This document shows, one piece after another, positions 23,808 through 33,617 of a stretch of DNA of 64,000 nt. The stretch is from Oceanospirillaceae bacterium (lineage in GTDB: Bacteria; Pseudomonadota; Gammaproteobacteria; Pseudomonadales; Oceanobacteraceae), in NCBI GenBank assembly GCA_002723385.1, contig PBNY01000035.1, forward strand, positions 1-64,000. Direction: 5' to 3'. Each line of letters opens with the position of its first letter. Position 1 is the first letter of the stretch. The position numbers and the translations under genes were made by a program. The notes beneath the pieces are model-generated. The model ran no database searches. It saw nothing but the letters and a program-made list of their open reading frames with translations, and was not told where the DNA came from.

Positions 23808-25196
23808 CTAAGACCCATACACCATCGCCGGGAACCAGTTCACCAGTCCGGGGAAGGAAATCAGCAGGGCCAGTGCGGTCAGCTGCAGAATAATGAACGG
23901 AATCACGCCCTTGTAGATGGTGTTCAGGCTCACTTCCGGTGGGCAAACGCCCTTGAGGTAGAAGAGCGAGAATCCCACCGGCGGTGTCAGGAAGGATGTC
24001 TGCAAGGTCAGGGCGACCAGCATCACAAACCACACCAGTGTCGGGTTATCGAGTACACCGTAGCCGTTGATGGCGATTTCCAGGGCACTGACCACCGGCG
24101 CTACCAGCGGCAAGATAATCAGGGTGATTTCAATCCAGTCGAGGATAAAGCCGAGCAGGAAGACGATGCCGAGGATAAACAGGATGATGCCGTAGGGACC
24201 GAACGGCAGTGAGGTCAACAGGGATTCGATGTACTCGTCACCGCCCAGTTCACGCAGCACCAGTGCGAACATGGTTGCGCCGATAAAGATGGCGAAGATG
24301 TAACCACTCACATTCAGGGTGTCGTGCAGGCATTCTTTCACCACCTTGACGCTCAGCTTGCCGTTTTGCCACGCCAGCAGCATGGCGGCGAACGCCCCCA
24401 CCGCCGAGGCTTCGGTCGGAGTCGCAATGCCGGCGAAGATACTGCCGAGTACGGCAACAATCATGGCCAGTGTGGGGGTGACGGCCTTGATCACGTCAAT
24501 CCAGACCTGACGCGTCACCGGTTGAACGTTCTCCGCCAGTGGCATGGAATCCGGTTTCAGAATGCCCCATCCCAGTATGTAGACGATGTACAGGGTACCC
24601 AGCAGCAGACCGGGGAAGACAGCGCCCATAAACAGGTCACCCACCGACAACGCCAGCTGATCAGCCATGATCACCAGCATGATGCTCGGAGGGATCAGAA
24701 TACCCAGCGTGCCAGAGCTGGCCACGGTGCCGACGGTCACGGTTTTGCAGTAACCCTGTTTCAGCATCGCAGGCAGTGACATCACTCCCAACAGCACCAC
24801 CGAAGCGCCAACGATACCCGTCGAAGCGGCCAGAATAATGCCGATCAACACCACGGTAATCGCCAGTCCGCCGCGAACCCGGCCAAACAACGCCTGAAAC
24901 GAATGCATCAGATTTTCGGCCACACCGGATTTATCCAGCAGGTTGCCCATAAAAATGAACATCGGCAGTGCGACCAGAATCCAGTTATCCATGATCTTGT
25001 AAATCCGGCTGACCACCAACCCAACTGAGTTGAAGTCGATGCCAAGCAGAGTGTCCATATGCAGGTCGGCCATCCAGGCGATGAACGCAAATACGGTTCC
25101 GACACCGGCCAGTACCCAGGCGACTGGAAAGCCGGTAAACAGCAGCAGAATAAAGCTGACGAACATCAGCACAATCAGGACTTCATTAAATTCCAC
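23808..25196 (-). CDS. dctM: TRAP transporter large permease
   Basis: A 462-residue DctM-family protein with about twelve hydrophobic segments. Typical stretches are LFTGFPVAWVLAGVG, DNWILVALPMFIFMGNLLDKSG, a GASVVLLGVMSLPAMLKQGY region, SGTLGILIPPSIMLVI and LQTSFLTPPVGFSLFYLKGV. With DctQ it forms the Na+-driven transport channel. It starts 2 bases from the DctQ stop and is last in the dctPQM order. Confidence 0.93.
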   Translation of the reverse strand: MEFNEVLIVLMFVSFILLLFTGFPVAWVLAGVGTVFAFIAWMADLHMDTLLGIDFNSVGLVVSRIYKIMDNWILVALPMFIFMGNLLDKSGVAENLMHSFQALFGRVRGGLAITVVLIGIILAASTGIVGASVVLLGVMSLPAMLKQGYCKTVTVGTVASSGTLGILIPPSIMLVIMADQLALSVGDLFMGAVFPGLLLGTLYIVYILGWGILKPDSMPLAENVQPVTRQVWIDVIKAVTPTLAMIVAVLGSIFAGIATPTEASAVGAFAAMLLAWQNGKLSVKVVKECLHDTLNVSGYIFAIFIGATMFALVLRELGGDEYIESLLTSLPFGPYGIILFILGIVFLLGFILDWIEITLIILPLVAPVVSALEIAINGYGVLDNPTLVWFVMLVALTLQTSFLTPPVGFSLFYLKGVCPPEVSLNTIYKGVIPFIILQLTALALLISFPGLVNWFPAMVYGS

Positions 25197-25198
25197 GA

Positions 25199-25747
25199 TC
25201 AGCCCTCCTGTTGGCGACGTGTTAGCAACACGATGTCGCGGTAGATACGGTTACAGCAGGCCAGAATCAGAAGTCCGAAGCAGAGCGGGATCATGGATTT
25301 GATCAGCCAGCGATAGGGAAGCCCGGCCGGCGCCAGTGAGCGCTCATTAATACGGTAGGCTTCGTGTACGAATTCAACGCCGTGATAGAACACCAGCAGC
25401 AGGAATGGCAGCAGCAAGACCACCATGCCGATGATTTCGATCAGGTATTTCCAGAACGGTGGAAAATGGGCGTGCAGCACGTCTACCCGGACGTGGGAAT
25501 TGCGTGCCTGGGCGTAGACCACACCGATCATGACGCCAATGGCGTAGAGGTGCCATTGCAGTTCTTCCAACGCGATCAGACCGGCGCTGAAGCCCCGTCG
25601 TAGCAGAACCTGCAGCAGAATCACCACCATCAGGATGGCGAAAATCCAGGAAATAAACTGGCCGACGCGAACGAGCAGCTGATCAACCGCGTCCGCTATC
25701 GGCACAGGTACGTGTGGCTCGGAGGCCTGAGGGTCGGAATGACTCAT
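25199..25747 (-). CDS. dctQ: TRAP transporter small permease
   Basis: A 182-residue DctQ-family protein with four hydrophobic segments and family features ALEELQWHLYAIGVMIGVVYAQARNSHVRVDVL. It associates with DctM to form the membrane part of the transporter. It lies between the binding-protein and large-permease genes and almost abuts the latter. Confidence 0.9.
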   Translation of the reverse strand: MSHSDPQASEPHVPVPIADAVDQLLVRVGQFISWIFAILMVVILLQVLLRRGFSAGLIALEELQWHLYAIGVMIGVVYAQARNSHVRVDVLHAHFPPFWKYLIEIIGMVVLLLPFLLLVFYHGVEFVHEAYRINERSLAPAGLPYRWLIKSMIPLCFGLLILACCNRIYRDIVLLTRRQQEG

Positions 25748-25846
25748 GGGAACACCTGCTGGAGAGACAGAATGTGGAACGGAAACAGGGCCTGGCGTCG
25801 GATGGGGGAACGCGCAAGCCCTGTGGAGTGTTATGCCTTGGTCGGA

Positions 25847-26899
25847 TCAGTCTTCACGCGGTACGAATGCACGCGAGGACCACAGCTTGTAGTTTTCGCG
25901 GAAAGTCTGCAGATCCTTGTAAACCGCTGCGAAGGTCGGGTCTTTCTTCTGGTCTTCGACCACTTCGTCCCAGGCGCTGCGGAAGGCTTTCAGCATTTCA
26001 GGAGACCACTTGTGAACGGTAACGCCACGTTCTTCAGTGTTCTTCTTGATCGCTTCAAACTGGATGTATTCAGACTCGGCGATGGAGTTGGTGATGGATG
26101 CCTTGCACGTGGTGGAGATCACCGCACGCTGGCTGTCGTCCATTTTGTTCCAGGTGTCCTTGTTGATCAGCAGTTCGAACAGGGTGGCTTGCTGGTGCCA
26201 GCCCGGGAAGTAGTTGTGCTTGGCAACCTTGTAGAAGCCCAGCTTCTGGTCGATGGCTGGCTGGGAGAATTCCGTCGCATCGATGGCGCCTTTTTCCAGC
26301 GCGCCGAAGATTTCACCGCCCGGCAGCAGCGACGTGGAGACGCCCAGTTTCTGCATCACTTCACCACCCAGACCGTAGAAACGCATGTTCAGGCCTTTCA
26401 GGTCATCGAGGGATTTCACCGGCTTCTTGAACCAGCCAGAGGTTTCCGGGCTGATCAGCGCGCATGGCTCAACGTGAACGTTGTAACCGGCATCGTCGTA
26501 CATTTTCTGGTACAGCTTGTGGCCGTTGCCGTAGTACATCCAGGCCATGAATTCCGGCGCTTCCGGGCCAAATGGAATGGTTGAGAAGATAGCCGCGGCT
26601 GGAATCTTGCCGGACCAGTAGCCAGCGATGGCGTAGCCGGAGTTCACCTTGCCGCTGGATACGGCGTCCAGAATTTGCAGCGGAGCCACCAGTTTGCCAG
26701 GCTCATAGATTTTCATCTTCAGCTGGCCGCCGGAGACCAGGGGCAATTGCTTGGATACCCAGGTAATTGGTGTACCCAGCGCTGGCAGGTGTGAGCCGAA
26801 GGCAATCGGGGTTTTCAGCAGAATGGGCTTGGCGTTCGCCGCGGCGACACACAAGGACAGGGCGGAAGCCGCCACCAGTGTTTTCATTGTACTTTTCAT
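25847..26899 (-). CDS. dctP: TRAP substrate-binding protein, TakP-like
   Basis: A 350-residue periplasmic DctP protein with a signal peptide ending SLCVAAANA. It resembles the 2-oxoacid-binding TakP group: GPEAPEFMAWMYYGNG, the ligand-contact region MRFYGLGGEVMQKLGV, PGGEIFGALEKGAIDATEF and the later PGWHQQATLFELLINKDTW. The ligand is therefore probably a small carboxylate such as an oxo- or hydroxyacid. It is first in dctPQM. A perfect CCTAC-N4-GTAGG dyad lies 134-147 bases upstream, shared with the divergent sensor-kinase gene, suggesting joint regulation. Confidence 0.9.
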   Translation of the reverse strand: MKSTMKTLVAASALSLCVAAANAKPILLKTPIAFGSHLPALGTPITWVSKQLPLVSGGQLKMKIYEPGKLVAPLQILDAVSSGKVNSGYAIAGYWSGKIPAAAIFSTIPFGPEAPEFMAWMYYGNGHKLYQKMYDDAGYNVHVEPCALISPETSGWFKKPVKSLDDLKGLNMRFYGLGGEVMQKLGVSTSLLPGGEIFGALEKGAIDATEFSQPAIDQKLGFYKVAKHNYFPGWHQQATLFELLINKDTWNKMDDSQRAVISTTCKASITNSIAESEYIQFEAIKKNTEERGVTVHKWSPEMLKAFRSAWDEVVEDQKKDPTFAAVYKDLQTFRENYKLWSSRAFVPRED

Positions 26900-27003
26900 A
26901 ACCGGTTCCTGTTTTTATTTTGGCATTGGTCGGAATAGCAAGGATCAGCCGGATATTGGCCGGGTGTGGAAAAACTATAGGAAGCGGGTATGTGCGCTAA
27001 TAC

Positions 27004-27046
27004 CGTTCTTTGGTAGGGGAATTACGGCATGACCTACCAAAGTAGG
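27004..27046. promoter_or_regulatory. CCTAC-N4-GTAGG motif pair between dctP and the sensor kinase
   Basis: CCTAC-CAAA-GTAGG (27033-27046) is a perfect dyad. A half-degenerate copy, CGTTC-TTTG-GTAGG, lies at 27004-27017, centre to centre 29 bases away. Related copies occur upstream of the crbR-like, porin and oligomer-hydrolase genes. Control by the LuxR-type regulator encoded here is inferred. The rest of 26900-27243 shows no gene. Confidence 0.55.
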
Positions 27047-27243
27047 GTGTTAAATAACGGTGATTTCATGAGTATGGGATTCGGAAATTCAGAATCTGAT
27101 CCCTGATATTGAACGCCGTTATAGAAAATCGTTAACGCTTAATAATGGCGATTAAAATAATATTAAGATATCCATAGTCCGACTATTCAGCAGCACGTGG
27201 CGGAACACCGAAAAGAGCAAGCGTTTGGTGTTGTCCGAAAAAG

Positions 27244-30200
27244 GTGGCAGCCATCGATTCCCTAAATACAGTCTGGTTTGTCGGTACGGTTTCATTGCTG
27301 TACGTGGCGTTTCTGTTTGTGATTGCCATCTGGGGCAATCGCTTGAGTCGTCCGTCGTGGCAACCCTACATTTACAGCCTGACGCTGGCTATTTTCTGTA
27401 CCACCTGGGCCTTCTACGGCACCGTTCGGCAGGCCGCCGAGCACGGCTGGATTCTGGCGCCCACCTACCTGGGGGCCATTCTACTGATCACCCTGGGCTG
27501 GAAGATCTTTGATCGCATCATTCGCATTGCCCGTCAGGAAAACAGCACCACCATCTCGGATTTTATTTCCGCACGATATGGCCACAGCCGGGGCATCGGC
27601 ATGGTGGTTGCTCTGCTGTGTCTGCTCGGCATCGTTCCCTATATTGCGCTGCAGTTAAAAGCCGTCTCAGCCAGTTTTCAGCTGCTCACGGAAACCACCT
27701 CCATTGAATTGAGCTGGTACAACGACCCGACGCTGTTCATTGCCGCGATTATGGCGGTGTTCGGTATTTTGTTCGGCACCCGGACGGTGGACTCGAGCGA
27801 AAGCCATCAGGGCATGATGCTGGCGATTGCATTTGAATCCATGGTCAAGCTGGTAGCGCTGATGGCCGTTGGGCTGTTTGCAGTCTATGGCCTTTACGAT
27901 GGTTTCGGTGATCTGGTGGATCACGCCATGGCCGTACCGGAACTGGCACAGGCGTTAACCGATTATTCCGACCCCAGCGTGTATCTGACTCATGCGTTGG
28001 TGGGCGGTATTGCCATCATCGCCTTGCCACGCCACTTTCATGTGGCGGTGGTGGAATACCGCAGCGAGCGGGATATTCGCACCGCCCGCTGGATGTTTCC
28101 GTTGTATCTGTTGTTGATCAATCTGTTTGTGCTGCCGCTTGGCCTGGTAGCACAACTGAATCAGGAGCTGCTCGGTACCGTCAGTTACATCACCTTGCGT
28201 ATACCGATGGCATTCGACCAGGACTGGCTGGCACTGTTTGCTTACATCGGCGGGCTGTCGGCAGGGACTTCGATGGTGATTATTTCGTCGATCACGCTGG
28301 CCACCATGATGTGTAACGAGTTGATTTTGCCGTTGATGATCAAGCTCGGCTGGCGCGGCGAAGACGGCGATATCAAGGCCAGCGTGCTGACCATTCGGCG
28401 CATCGCCATCGGTGTGGTGCTGGTGTTGGGTTTTGTCTATTACCGGCTGCTGTCGCAGTACCACAGCTTGTCGGAGATTGGTGTGCTGTCGTTTGTGGCC
28501 ATTGCCCAGTTTGCTCCGGCGATGCTGCTGGGGTTGATCTGGCACGGTGCCAACCGTGCGGGTGCCTATTGGGGCATCGGTATCGGCTTTGCGGTGTGGC
28601 TCTACACTCTGTTCTTGCCGGTACTGGCGGGAGCAGGCTGGATTCCTTCCGGTTTTATGGACGGTTTGTGGGGGCTGCCATTCCTGCAGCCGCATGCTTT
28701 CCTGGGCTTCAACGGTATGGACGCCACCGTACACGGCACCTTCTGGAGTTTGTTGCTGAATTGTCTGGCGCTGGTGATCGGGTCGCTATATCACAAGCCC
28801 AGCTTTGCCGACATCGAACAGGCTCAGCGTTTTGTCTACAGTCATGGTCAGTCCCATCACGATAGCCATAAAAAGTACGCGATTCGTCTCGAAGACCTGC
28901 GTGCTTTGCTGCAGCGCTTTATTACTCCCGCCAAGGTGGCGAATTTCTTTGAGGCATCGAGCAATCCGCTCACGGGACGTTTGATCGCCAAGGGGCAGGT
29001 CAACGACGAGATGCTGAAGTCGGCGGATCGCCTGCTCAGCTCGGTGGTTGGGCGGCGAGGCTCGGATCTGTTGCTGCGCAATCTGCTGGAAGACCAGCCA
29101 GCCCAATACAGCAATCTCAATACCCTGATGGATGAAGTGTCCGAGGTGGTGCTGTTTAACCGCGATTTACTCAATGCCGTGCTGCACAGCTTGAATCAGG
29201 GCATTACGGTGGTGGATGAAAACCTCAATGTGGTGGCCTGGAACCAGCGTTTTTCATCGCTGTATAACTTCCCGCCGGGGTATCTCTATGTCGGTCAGTC
29301 GTCCGAAAACGTGGTGCGATTTATCGCCAAATCCGGTGGCTATGGCGATGGCCAGATTGAAGCGGTGGTTAAACGACGAATGCGCGAAGTCGCTAATCGT
29401 GAAGTCTTGCACTACGTGCGTAAAACGTCCGACGGCCGCTACATTGAGCTAAGTGGTATTCCGATTGCCGCGCGTCTGTATGTCACCGTTTACACGGATA
29501 TCACCGAGCATCGTCACATCGAAGAGCAGCTGCGTCACACCAACGAGATTCTGGAGCAACGGGTAGAGGAGCGTACTCGCAAGCTGGTGGATCTGAACGA
29601 GGACCTGCAAAAAGCCAACCGCAACAAGACCCGCTTTCTGGCCGCTGCCGGGCACGATCTGGTGCAGCCGTTGAATTCGGCCTCGCTGTTCTCGGCGTCG
29701 ATCATCAACAAGCTGGAACGGCGTATGGATGCCCAGCCCGAACTGGTGGAACAGGTATTGCCCGTGGCCCAGCATCTCGACCAGTCGCTGCATGCCGCTG
29801 AAACCCTGCTCAGCGAGCTGCTGGAAATCTCCAAGCTGGATGCCGACATCGTGCGGCCCAAGCGTCAGGTCTTGCCGCTGGCTCAGGTGCTGAATTCTCT
29901 GGTCAGTGAGTTCGGCCCTTTGATGGAACAAAAAGGCATTCGTCTGAGAGCAGTGCACTGTTCGGCCACGGTTGACACCGACCCGGTGCTACTGCGCCGG
30001 GTATTGCAAAACCTGTTGAGTAACGCCCTGCGCTACACCACCGAGGGTTCAATCCTGATTGGAGTACGTCGGCAACAGCATGCCGCTGTAGTCGAGGTGT
30101 GGGATACCGGGCTTGGTATTCCAGAGCTGGAGCTGGAGCAGATTTTTGAGGAGTTCCACCGTATTGAACCGGCTCCCGGCGTGGCCACGCCGACCAAGGG

Positions 30201-30729
30201 CCTCGGGCTGGGGTTGTCGATTGTGCAGCGCCTGTGTCAGTTGCTGGAGCACCCGATCGCGGTACGCTCATGGCATGGCCATGGCAGTTGTTTCAGTGTC
30301 GCGATTCCAGTCACCCAGGCGATCGGAGAACCGGCTGCAACGCCGAATGCTATCAACGGCAACAGCACCAGCGGTCTGGTGCTGTGCATCGACAATGAGC
30401 AACAAATCATCGATGGCATGGGCCATCTGCTGTCGGACTGGGGCTACAGCGTGGTGACGGGTAATGGCTTTAATCGCGCGAGACAGGCGCTGGATGGCCG
30501 GATTCCGGCGTTGGTGATCATCGACTACCACCTGGATCAGGGCGTTACCGGACTGGATGTGATGGCGGCATTCCGGGAACTGTGGCAACAGGATGTGCCC
30601 TGCCTGGTGATTACGGCGGACTACACCGAAGAGGTAAAGCAGAAGATCGATTGTCTGGGTTATCAGCTGCTGCGCAAGCCGGTGAAGCCCATGGGGCTCA
30701 GGGCCTTGCTCAATCGCATGATGCCCTGA
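27244..30729 (+). CDS. crbS: CrbS-like symporter-hybrid histidine kinase
   Basis: A 1161-residue fusion. Residues 1 to about 500 are a sodium/solute symporter (SLC5-like) with roughly thirteen hydrophobic segments (PTYLGAILLITLGWKIFDRI, STTISDFISARYG). A STAC-like linker, a PAS domain at about 640-760 and a coiled coil follow. HisKA holds FLAAAGHDLVQPL with phospho-accepting His804, then HATPase (NLLSNALRYT, GLGLGLSIVQRL) and a receiver domain with Asp1094 in VIIDYHLD. CrbS/MxtR-type kinases control acetate and short-chain carboxylate use through a LuxR-type regulator, here encoded convergently at 30779-31390. The start is a GTG with a poor ribosome binding site. Confidence 0.88.
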   Translation: MAAIDSLNTVWFVGTVSLLYVAFLFVIAIWGNRLSRPSWQPYIYSLTLAIFCTTWAFYGTVRQAAEHGWILAPTYLGAILLITLGWKIFDRIIRIARQENSTTISDFISARYGHSRGIGMVVALLCLLGIVPYIALQLKAVSASFQLLTETTSIELSWYNDPTLFIAAIMAVFGILFGTRTVDSSESHQGMMLAIAFESMVKLVALMAVGLFAVYGLYDGFGDLVDHAMAVPELAQALTDYSDPSVYLTHALVGGIAIIALPRHFHVAVVEYRSERDIRTARWMFPLYLLLINLFVLPLGLVAQLNQELLGTVSYITLRIPMAFDQDWLALFAYIGGLSAGTSMVIISSITLATMMCNELILPLMIKLGWRGEDGDIKASVLTIRRIAIGVVLVLGFVYYRLLSQYHSLSEIGVLSFVAIAQFAPAMLLGLIWHGANRAGAYWGIGIGFAVWLYTLFLPVLAGAGWIPSGFMDGLWGLPFLQPHAFLGFNGMDATVHGTFWSLLLNCLALVIGSLYHKPSFADIEQAQRFVYSHGQSHHDSHKKYAIRLEDLRALLQRFITPAKVANFFEASSNPLTGRLIAKGQVNDEMLKSADRLLSSVVGRRGSDLLLRNLLEDQPAQYSNLNTLMDEVSEVVLFNRDLLNAVLHSLNQGITVVDENLNVVAWNQRFSSLYNFPPGYLYVGQSSENVVRFIAKSGGYGDGQIEAVVKRRMREVANREVLHYVRKTSDGRYIELSGIPIAARLYVTVYTDITEHRHIEEQLRHTNEILEQRVEERTRKLVDLNEDLQKANRNKTRFLAAAGHDLVQPLNSASLFSASIINKLERRMDAQPELVEQVLPVAQHLDQSLHAAETLLSELLEISKLDADIVRPKRQVLPLAQVLNSLVSEFGPLMEQKGIRLRAVHCSATVDTDPVLLRRVLQNLLSNALRYTTEGSILIGVRRQQHAAVVEVWDTGLGIPELELEQIFEEFHRIEPAPGVATPTKGLGLGLSIVQRLCQLLEHPIAVRSWHGHGSCFSVAIPVTQAIGEPAATPNAINGNSTSGLVLCIDNEQQIIDGMGHLLSDWGYSVVTGNGFNRARQALDGRIPALVIIDYHLDQGVTGLDVMAAFRELWQQDVPCLVITADYTEEVKQKIDCLGYQLLRKPVKPMGLRALLNRMMP

Positions 30730-30778
30730 TCACCAGCCACCTTGCTGCAGAGTCGCTTTGCTGGAGCACTCAGTTCAA

Positions 30779-31390
30779 TCAATCAGGAATATCCAGCTGC
30801 TGAACAATCAAGGCGGCCTGGGTGCGGTTGTTGATATCCAGCTTGCGGAAGATATCGCTGATATGGGATTTGACCGTGGTTTCCTTGATATTCAGGGCGT
30901 AGCCGATTTGCTTGTTCAAAGCGCCTTCGGCAATCAGATGCAGCACTCTCAGCTGCTGTGGTGTCAGCGAAGCCAGCTTGTCGGTCATGGCGTTGGACTG
31001 GCGATCAACAAATTCCGGGAAGCTCAGGTGGCCTTTCATGACCTGATCCAGCGCCTGCGTCATGTGGTCGATGCTGCAGGATTTCGGGATAAAACCCAGC
31101 GTACCGAGCTGCCTGACGTTGGCAATAACGCTGCTGTCTTCACTGGCGCTGACGATCACAATGGCGAGCTGGGGATATTCCGAGCGCAGCCGCATCAGCC
31201 CAAACAAACCGCTGTTCCCCGGCATCTTCAGATCCAGCAGCAAATCCGGATCTTTTTCCTCTATTTGCTCTATGGCCTGATCAAAGGTTTCGCATTCCGA
31301 GATGTCGCAAGGATGGCCCGTGTCGGTGAGTGCGTCGCGCAACGCCCGACGAAACAGCGGGTGATCGTCAGCAATGACTACGTGATACAT
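30779..31390 (-). CDS. crbR: CrbR/ErdR-like LuxR-family response regulator
   Basis: A 203-residue NarL/FixJ-type regulator. The receiver domain has ADDH, phospho-acceptor Asp53 in DLLLDLKMPG, and a Lys in GFIPKS; the C-terminal LuxR helix-turn-helix reads LTPQQLRVLHLIAEGALNKQIGYAL, TTVKSHISDIFRKL. It is the probable partner of the adjacent symporter-kinase, as in CrbS/CrbR or MxtR/ErdR pairs that activate acetyl-CoA synthetase and carboxylate genes. It converges with the kinase gene, 49 bases apart. A CCAAC-TAAA-GTAGG motif lies about 190-200 bases upstream of its start, consistent with autoregulation. Confidence 0.85.
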   Translation of the reverse strand: MYHVVIADDHPLFRRALRDALTDTGHPCDISECETFDQAIEQIEEKDPDLLLDLKMPGNSGLFGLMRLRSEYPQLAIVIVSASEDSSVIANVRQLGTLGFIPKSCSIDHMTQALDQVMKGHLSFPEFVDRQSNAMTDKLASLTPQQLRVLHLIAEGALNKQIGYALNIKETTVKSHISDIFRKLDINNRTQAALIVQQLDIPD

Positions 31391-31578
31391 GGTGTCGACC
31401 TGTTGTTATTCTGATGTCGCTGCGACCGGTGGCACATCACGTCTTTCCTCCTGGCTGTCTGAATTCCCTGTCACCTCAATAGGTGGTTGTGACATCGCAA
31501 AAGCTCGCAGTATTCGATGTCTTATAACGCCACGTCCTACTATCGTGCAAGACGAATTCGGACCATGTGAGACATCTC

Positions 31579-31592
31579 CCAACTAAAGTAGG
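31579..31592. promoter_or_regulatory. CCAAC-TAAA-GTAGG motif upstream of crbR
   Basis: One-mismatch copy of the CCTAC-N4-GTAGG dyad found before dctP/crbS. It lies in the 678-base region between the divergent crbR and porin genes; no gene was found in that AT-rich region. Confidence 0.5.
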
Positions 31593-31741
31593 TGATATTT
31601 GTGTAAATTGGAATGTTAGCCACTAAACAATATATTTATGCACGCGGTTTGACACTGGAGAGAATGACTCCCTGCTGTAATCGACGGATAAAACGTATGA
31701 AAGCGATTAATATGCCACTTTTATAATTTCTGTTGTTTCAC

Positions 31742-31871
31742 CCTACTAATATACGAGATGGTTACGGTATTCGCTGGCGGATTCTGTACTGAATTTGTTT
31801 TTTAAAGGCATATCCAACTATTTTACGAGGCAGAATATATCCACGGGTTCCTGTGTACCTACTATTTTACG
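31742..31871 (+). promoter_or_regulatory. three same-orientation CCWAC-TAWT motifs upstream of the porin
   Basis: CCTAC-TAAT-ATACG (31742-31755), CCAAC-TATT-TTACG (31814-31827) and CCTAC-TATT-TTACG (31858-31871) lie 200-330 bases before the porin start, all in the same orientation. They share the left arm and spacer pattern of the dctP/crbS dyad but have a diverged right arm (WTACG). Co-regulation of the porin with the other motif-bearing genes is inferred. Confidence 0.5.
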
Positions 31872-32068
31872 GCATACCTGAAAAATACCCTTTTATATAT
31901 TGATCTCACCAAGTGGTCAGTCACCCCTGGTTTTATCGATTCAGACAAATACGAATATTTTCTCACGTTAACAAATGGTGGGATTATATAACGCTTGTCT
32001 GTGGATTAACCCCGGCTTGCCATATCGGCGGGTCAGACTCGTTATGAAAAACATAGGCGGAAATACCC

Positions 32069-33163
32069 ATGCACAATAAAAATAAACCGAATGTTTTGTC
32101 CCTGACGATTGCGTCACTGATGCTGGCTGGTGCCGTATCGTCAGCTCAGGCAGAAATCAAAACCACCAATACGTTCAGTGGTTACGTCAAGATGGACGTA
32201 CTGTTCAACTCCGAGAATGACGGTACCAATGGCTTGCGTGACCAGGCACTCCTGACTCTGAACCAGGACGAAGCGGAAGACGAAGAAGGCGAGCTGTACA
32301 TGTCCGCCTGGGAATCCCGTCTGAAGTTTGCGCATTCCAGCACCGGCACTCCGGTGGGTGATCTGAAAGCCGTGATCGAAGGTGATATGTACTCAGGTGC
32401 AACCCAGAACATCTTCAATCTGCGTCACGCTTACTTCCAGCAAGACAACCTGACACTGGGCCAAACCTGGACCACCTTTATGGATCTGGGTGCCCTGGCA
32501 GAAACCGCTGACTTCGGTGGCCCTGCTGCCCGTATCTTCACCCGTCAGCCGGTTATCCGTTACGCCATTCCGATGGGCGCAGGCAAGCTGGAACTGGCGG
32601 CGGAAAAACCAAGAAACTCTCCAGATCCAAAGACCCCTGACCTGATCGCCAAATACACCGCCAAAATGGACTTCGGTCATCTGACGGCTGGCGTACTGGC
32701 CCAGAAAATCAATGTCGATGACGGCACCAAGGACGATTCAGCCACCGCGGTTGCCGGTCGTTTCTCCGGTCGTTTCAACTTTGCCGGTGACAACATCAAG
32801 TTTGCGCTGATTTCCGGTAACGGTCTCGGTGGCTACATGAACTTCGGTGACGTGGCAGCCTACGACTTCAGCGGCGAAAACCTGGAATTATCAAAGCAGA
32901 CTGGCTACAAGCTGGCCTTCCAGCATGTGTTTACGTCCAGCCTGCGTTCCACTATTAGGGTCGCCAAAACCACCAGTGAAATCGACGGCAACGACATGGG
33001 CGACTTCAGCTCCATGCACGTGAACCTGATCTACAACCCGTACAAGCCTCTGAAATACGGCGCCGAAGTGATTCGTGCGACCAAGTCGAAGGCCGAAGGT
33101 AACGCCTTGACGGACGATCTGAAGCTGAGCCGGGTTCATCTGTTCGCCAAACTGGCGTTCTGA
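32069..33163 (+). CDS. DcaP-like trimeric outer-membrane porin
   Basis: A 364-residue protein with a signal peptide (cleavage after SSAQA) and alternating beta strands: TTNTFSGYVKMDVLF, SRLKFAHSSTGTPVGDLKAVIEGD, RHAYFQQDNLTLGQTWTTFMD, and a C-terminal VHLFAKLAF that fits the outer-membrane sorting signal ending in Phe. This is the DcaP family, whose members pass small carboxylates such as dicarboxylates and aromatic acids. It lies beside the CrbSR-like system and has three copies of the shared CCTAC motif upstream, suggesting that it admits the carboxylate taken up by the TRAP transporter. Confidence 0.85.
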   Translation: MHNKNKPNVLSLTIASLMLAGAVSSAQAEIKTTNTFSGYVKMDVLFNSENDGTNGLRDQALLTLNQDEAEDEEGELYMSAWESRLKFAHSSTGTPVGDLKAVIEGDMYSGATQNIFNLRHAYFQQDNLTLGQTWTTFMDLGALAETADFGGPAARIFTRQPVIRYAIPMGAGKLELAAEKPRNSPDPKTPDLIAKYTAKMDFGHLTAGVLAQKINVDDGTKDDSATAVAGRFSGRFNFAGDNIKFALISGNGLGGYMNFGDVAAYDFSGENLELSKQTGYKLAFQHVFTSSLRSTIRVAKTTSEIDGNDMGDFSSMHVNLIYNPYKPLKYGAEVIRATKSKAEGNALTDDLKLSRVHLFAKLAF

Positions 33164-33179
33164 TCTCTGCAATGCATTC

Positions 33180-33206
33180 GCCAGGCAATGCCTGGCATCG
33201 CTTTTC
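33180..33206 (+). terminator. terminator after the porin gene
   Basis: GCCAGGCA-A-TGCCTGGC (33180-33196) is an 8-base perfect inverted repeat followed by ATCGCTTTTC, 17 bases past the porin stop. A second perfect 9-base stem (33217-33225 with 33233-33241) follows at once, so termination is probably double. The remaining bases to 33617 contain no gene; AGGGAG before 33618 is the depolymerase ribosome binding site. Confidence 0.7.
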
Positions 33207-33617
33207 CCCTGGCATGCGGCAGGCCAGGCTCGGGCCTGCCGACATTTATCGTGACAGCGAATATGACTCGTTCGATTCCGCAATAACCAGAGAATGCGGC
33301 TCTTTTGGTTATTGTCGGGCGAGGCTGCGCTCCGTATTGCGATCGCTCTCCAAGTGGTTTCGGCCAGGGGGCTTTTTACAAACAGACATATCGCAAGCGT
33401 TCAGGTAAGGCACTCATGGAAAGAACGGCGTTGATGATCTGATGACCGCTTCTCGGATATCCGTCGATATTCCCTTTGCTCTTCCCGAAAGCCTTGCGTG
33501 TGTCCCATGATTCTGGGTTCGGGAATAACAGGATGGCTACACACTCCCGATCCCATTACCGGTGAATAACAACAAGTACGCCGCCCGGCGTGCACCAACA
33601 CCAATAGGGAGTAAATC

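Noticed and set aside
31391-32068. small gene or RNA in the crbR-porin intergenic region
   Set aside because: No open frame with a ribosome binding site and no convincing RNA structure; repeated short motifs explain part of it.
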